From an uncultured Oceanospirillaceae bacterium (GTDB lineage: Bacteria > Pseudomonadota > Gammaproteobacteria > Pseudomonadales > Balneatricaceae), in the NCBI GenBank assembly GCA_946221045.1, contig CAMIIY010000119.1:1-6488 (forward strand): a stretch of DNA of 6,488 nucleotides. Reading direction: 5' to 3'. The notes beneath the pieces are model-generated. The model ran no database searches, had not been told where the DNA came from, and was given only the letters and a program-made list of their open reading frames with translations. Positions 5,802-6,488 of this stretch are shown piece after piece. Position 1 is the stretch's first letter. Each line of letters begins with the position of its first letter. The translations under genes were made by a program, and so were the position numbers.

Positions 5802-6488
5802 ATGTTTGAGGTTACGCCCATTCCCGCCTTTCAGGACAATTACATCTGGCTGATTAAATCTCCGGAGAATCAAAAGGTCGCCGTAGTCGACCCGGGCGAC
5901 GCCGCACCTGTTGAAGCCTACCTGCAGGCCCATAATCTGACACTGGCGGCCATTCTGATTACCCATCATCATCCGGATCACACCGGTGGTGTTGCCGACC
6001 TTACCGAACAGCGCAATATTCCGGTCTATGGGCCAGCAAATTCACCCTTTAAGGGCATCTCCCGTTCACTTGCAGATGGTGAATCTATCCAGCTCTTTGG
6101 CAACAGCCTTGAGATTAAAGCCACCCCCGCTCATACCCTGGACCATATCTGTTATTTCAAACCGGGCACCCTGCCTCAGTTATTCTGTGGCGATACCCTA
6201 TTTCTTGCCGGCTGTGGCCGTCTGTTTGAAGGTACCGCTGAGCAGATGCTGGATGCCATGCACTATTTCCAGGCGCTACCTGAGCAGACCGAAGTTTATT
6301 GCACCCATGAATATTCACTGGCCAATCTGCAATTTGCGGCTGCAGTTGAACCGCATAATAAGGCTATCTCAACCATTACTGAGCAATGCCAGGCACTGCG
6401 TCATAACAACCAGCCGACACTGCCATCGCATCTGATTACAGAACAGCAAATCAACCCGTTCATGCGGACGGCCAACGCTGATGTTATC
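5802..6488 (+). CDS. gloB: GloB, hydroxyacylglutathione hydrolase (glyoxalase II), cut at 3' end
   Basis: GloB hydrolyses S-D-lactoylglutathione to D-lactate and glutathione, the second step of methylglyoxal detoxification, in the cytosol. The metallo-beta-lactamase fold residues are present: THHHPDH (54-60, with H55, H57, D59, H60), H111 in PAHTLDHICY, D131 in FCGDTLFLAGCGRLFEG, and H169 in YCTHEYSLANL. The C-terminal substrate-binding domain follows and the family NPF(L/M)R motif is seen at 218-222. The window holds 229 codons without a stop; family members are about 250-260 residues, so roughly 25-30 residues lie beyond the edge. The ATG is preceded by GAGG at 6 bases. Divergent from the methyltransferase, as gloB commonly is in related genomes. 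Confidence 0.96.
   Translation, partial: MFEVTPIPAFQDNYIWLIKSPENQKVAVVDPGDAAPVEAYLQAHNLTLAAILITHHHPDHTGGVADLTEQRNIPVYGPANSPFKGISRSLADGESIQLFGNSLEIKATPAHTLDHICYFKPGTLPQLFCGDTLFLAGCGRLFEGTAEQMLDAMHYFQALPEQTEVYCTHEYSLANLQFAAAVEPHNKAISTITEQCQALRHNNQPTLPSHLITEQQINPFMRTANADVI

Noticed and set aside
5986..6435. A long open frame on the plus strand of 149 codons
   Set aside because: It lies wholly inside gloB in another frame; the gloB frame carries all metal-binding residues and a good ribosome site, while this product resembles nothing.
1..6488. Search for tRNA, CRISPR repeats, insertion sequences, attachment sites, toxin-antitoxin or defence genes
   Set aside because: No clustered repeats, inverted terminal repeats, transposase, integrase or small paired genes were seen; nearly every base belongs to recognised core genes.

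Overview
This window looks like an ordinary chromosomal stretch from a gammaproteobacterium, most likely a marine, Oceanospirillales- or Pseudomonas-like lineage. The reasons are the gene set (SohB, NudC, NhaB, a GFA-family protein, DnaQ, RNase HI, a YafS-type methyltransferase, GloB), the near-balanced base composition and the tight packing. From memory, a similar gloB / methyltransferase / rnhA / dnaQ / ... / nhaB / ... / nudC order occurs in Pseudomonas aeruginosa; I could not check this here. I see no mobile element, integrase, CRISPR array, tRNA, rRNA or defence locus.

Left part (1-1541): the N-terminal 119 codons of the membrane peptidase SohB run leftward off the edge. A short stand-alone SCP-2 (sterol carrier) domain protein is read rightward from a 74-base shared upstream region. 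It converges on nudC (NAD(H)/NAD-capped RNA pyrophosphohydrolase, minus strand), and the two coding regions overlap tail to tail by 27 bases.

Centre (1542-3786): a divergent intergenic region of about 185 bases separates nudC from nhaB, which encodes a full-length Na+/H+ antiporter. nhaB ends in a textbook intrinsic terminator. After it comes a zinc-binding GFA (DUF636/CENP-V-like) domain protein, whose stop codon lies one base from that of the oppositely oriented dnaQ.

Right part (3788-6488): a three-gene minus-strand operon, read as methyltransferase, then rnhA, then dnaQ, is linked by a 14-base and a 4-base (ATGA) overlap. This places RNA-primer/R-loop removal and replication proofreading under common transcription. 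Divergent from it is gloB (glyoxalase II), cut by the right edge after 229 codons.

Functionally the window combines housekeeping (replication fidelity, NAD turnover, membrane protein quality control), ion homeostasis (NhaB, consistent with a saline habitat) and glutathione-linked detoxification (GloB, perhaps the GFA protein). All genes show their family's key residues except the methyltransferase, whose SAM-binding motif I is not recognisable. I found no convincing undescribed system; the findings are modest.
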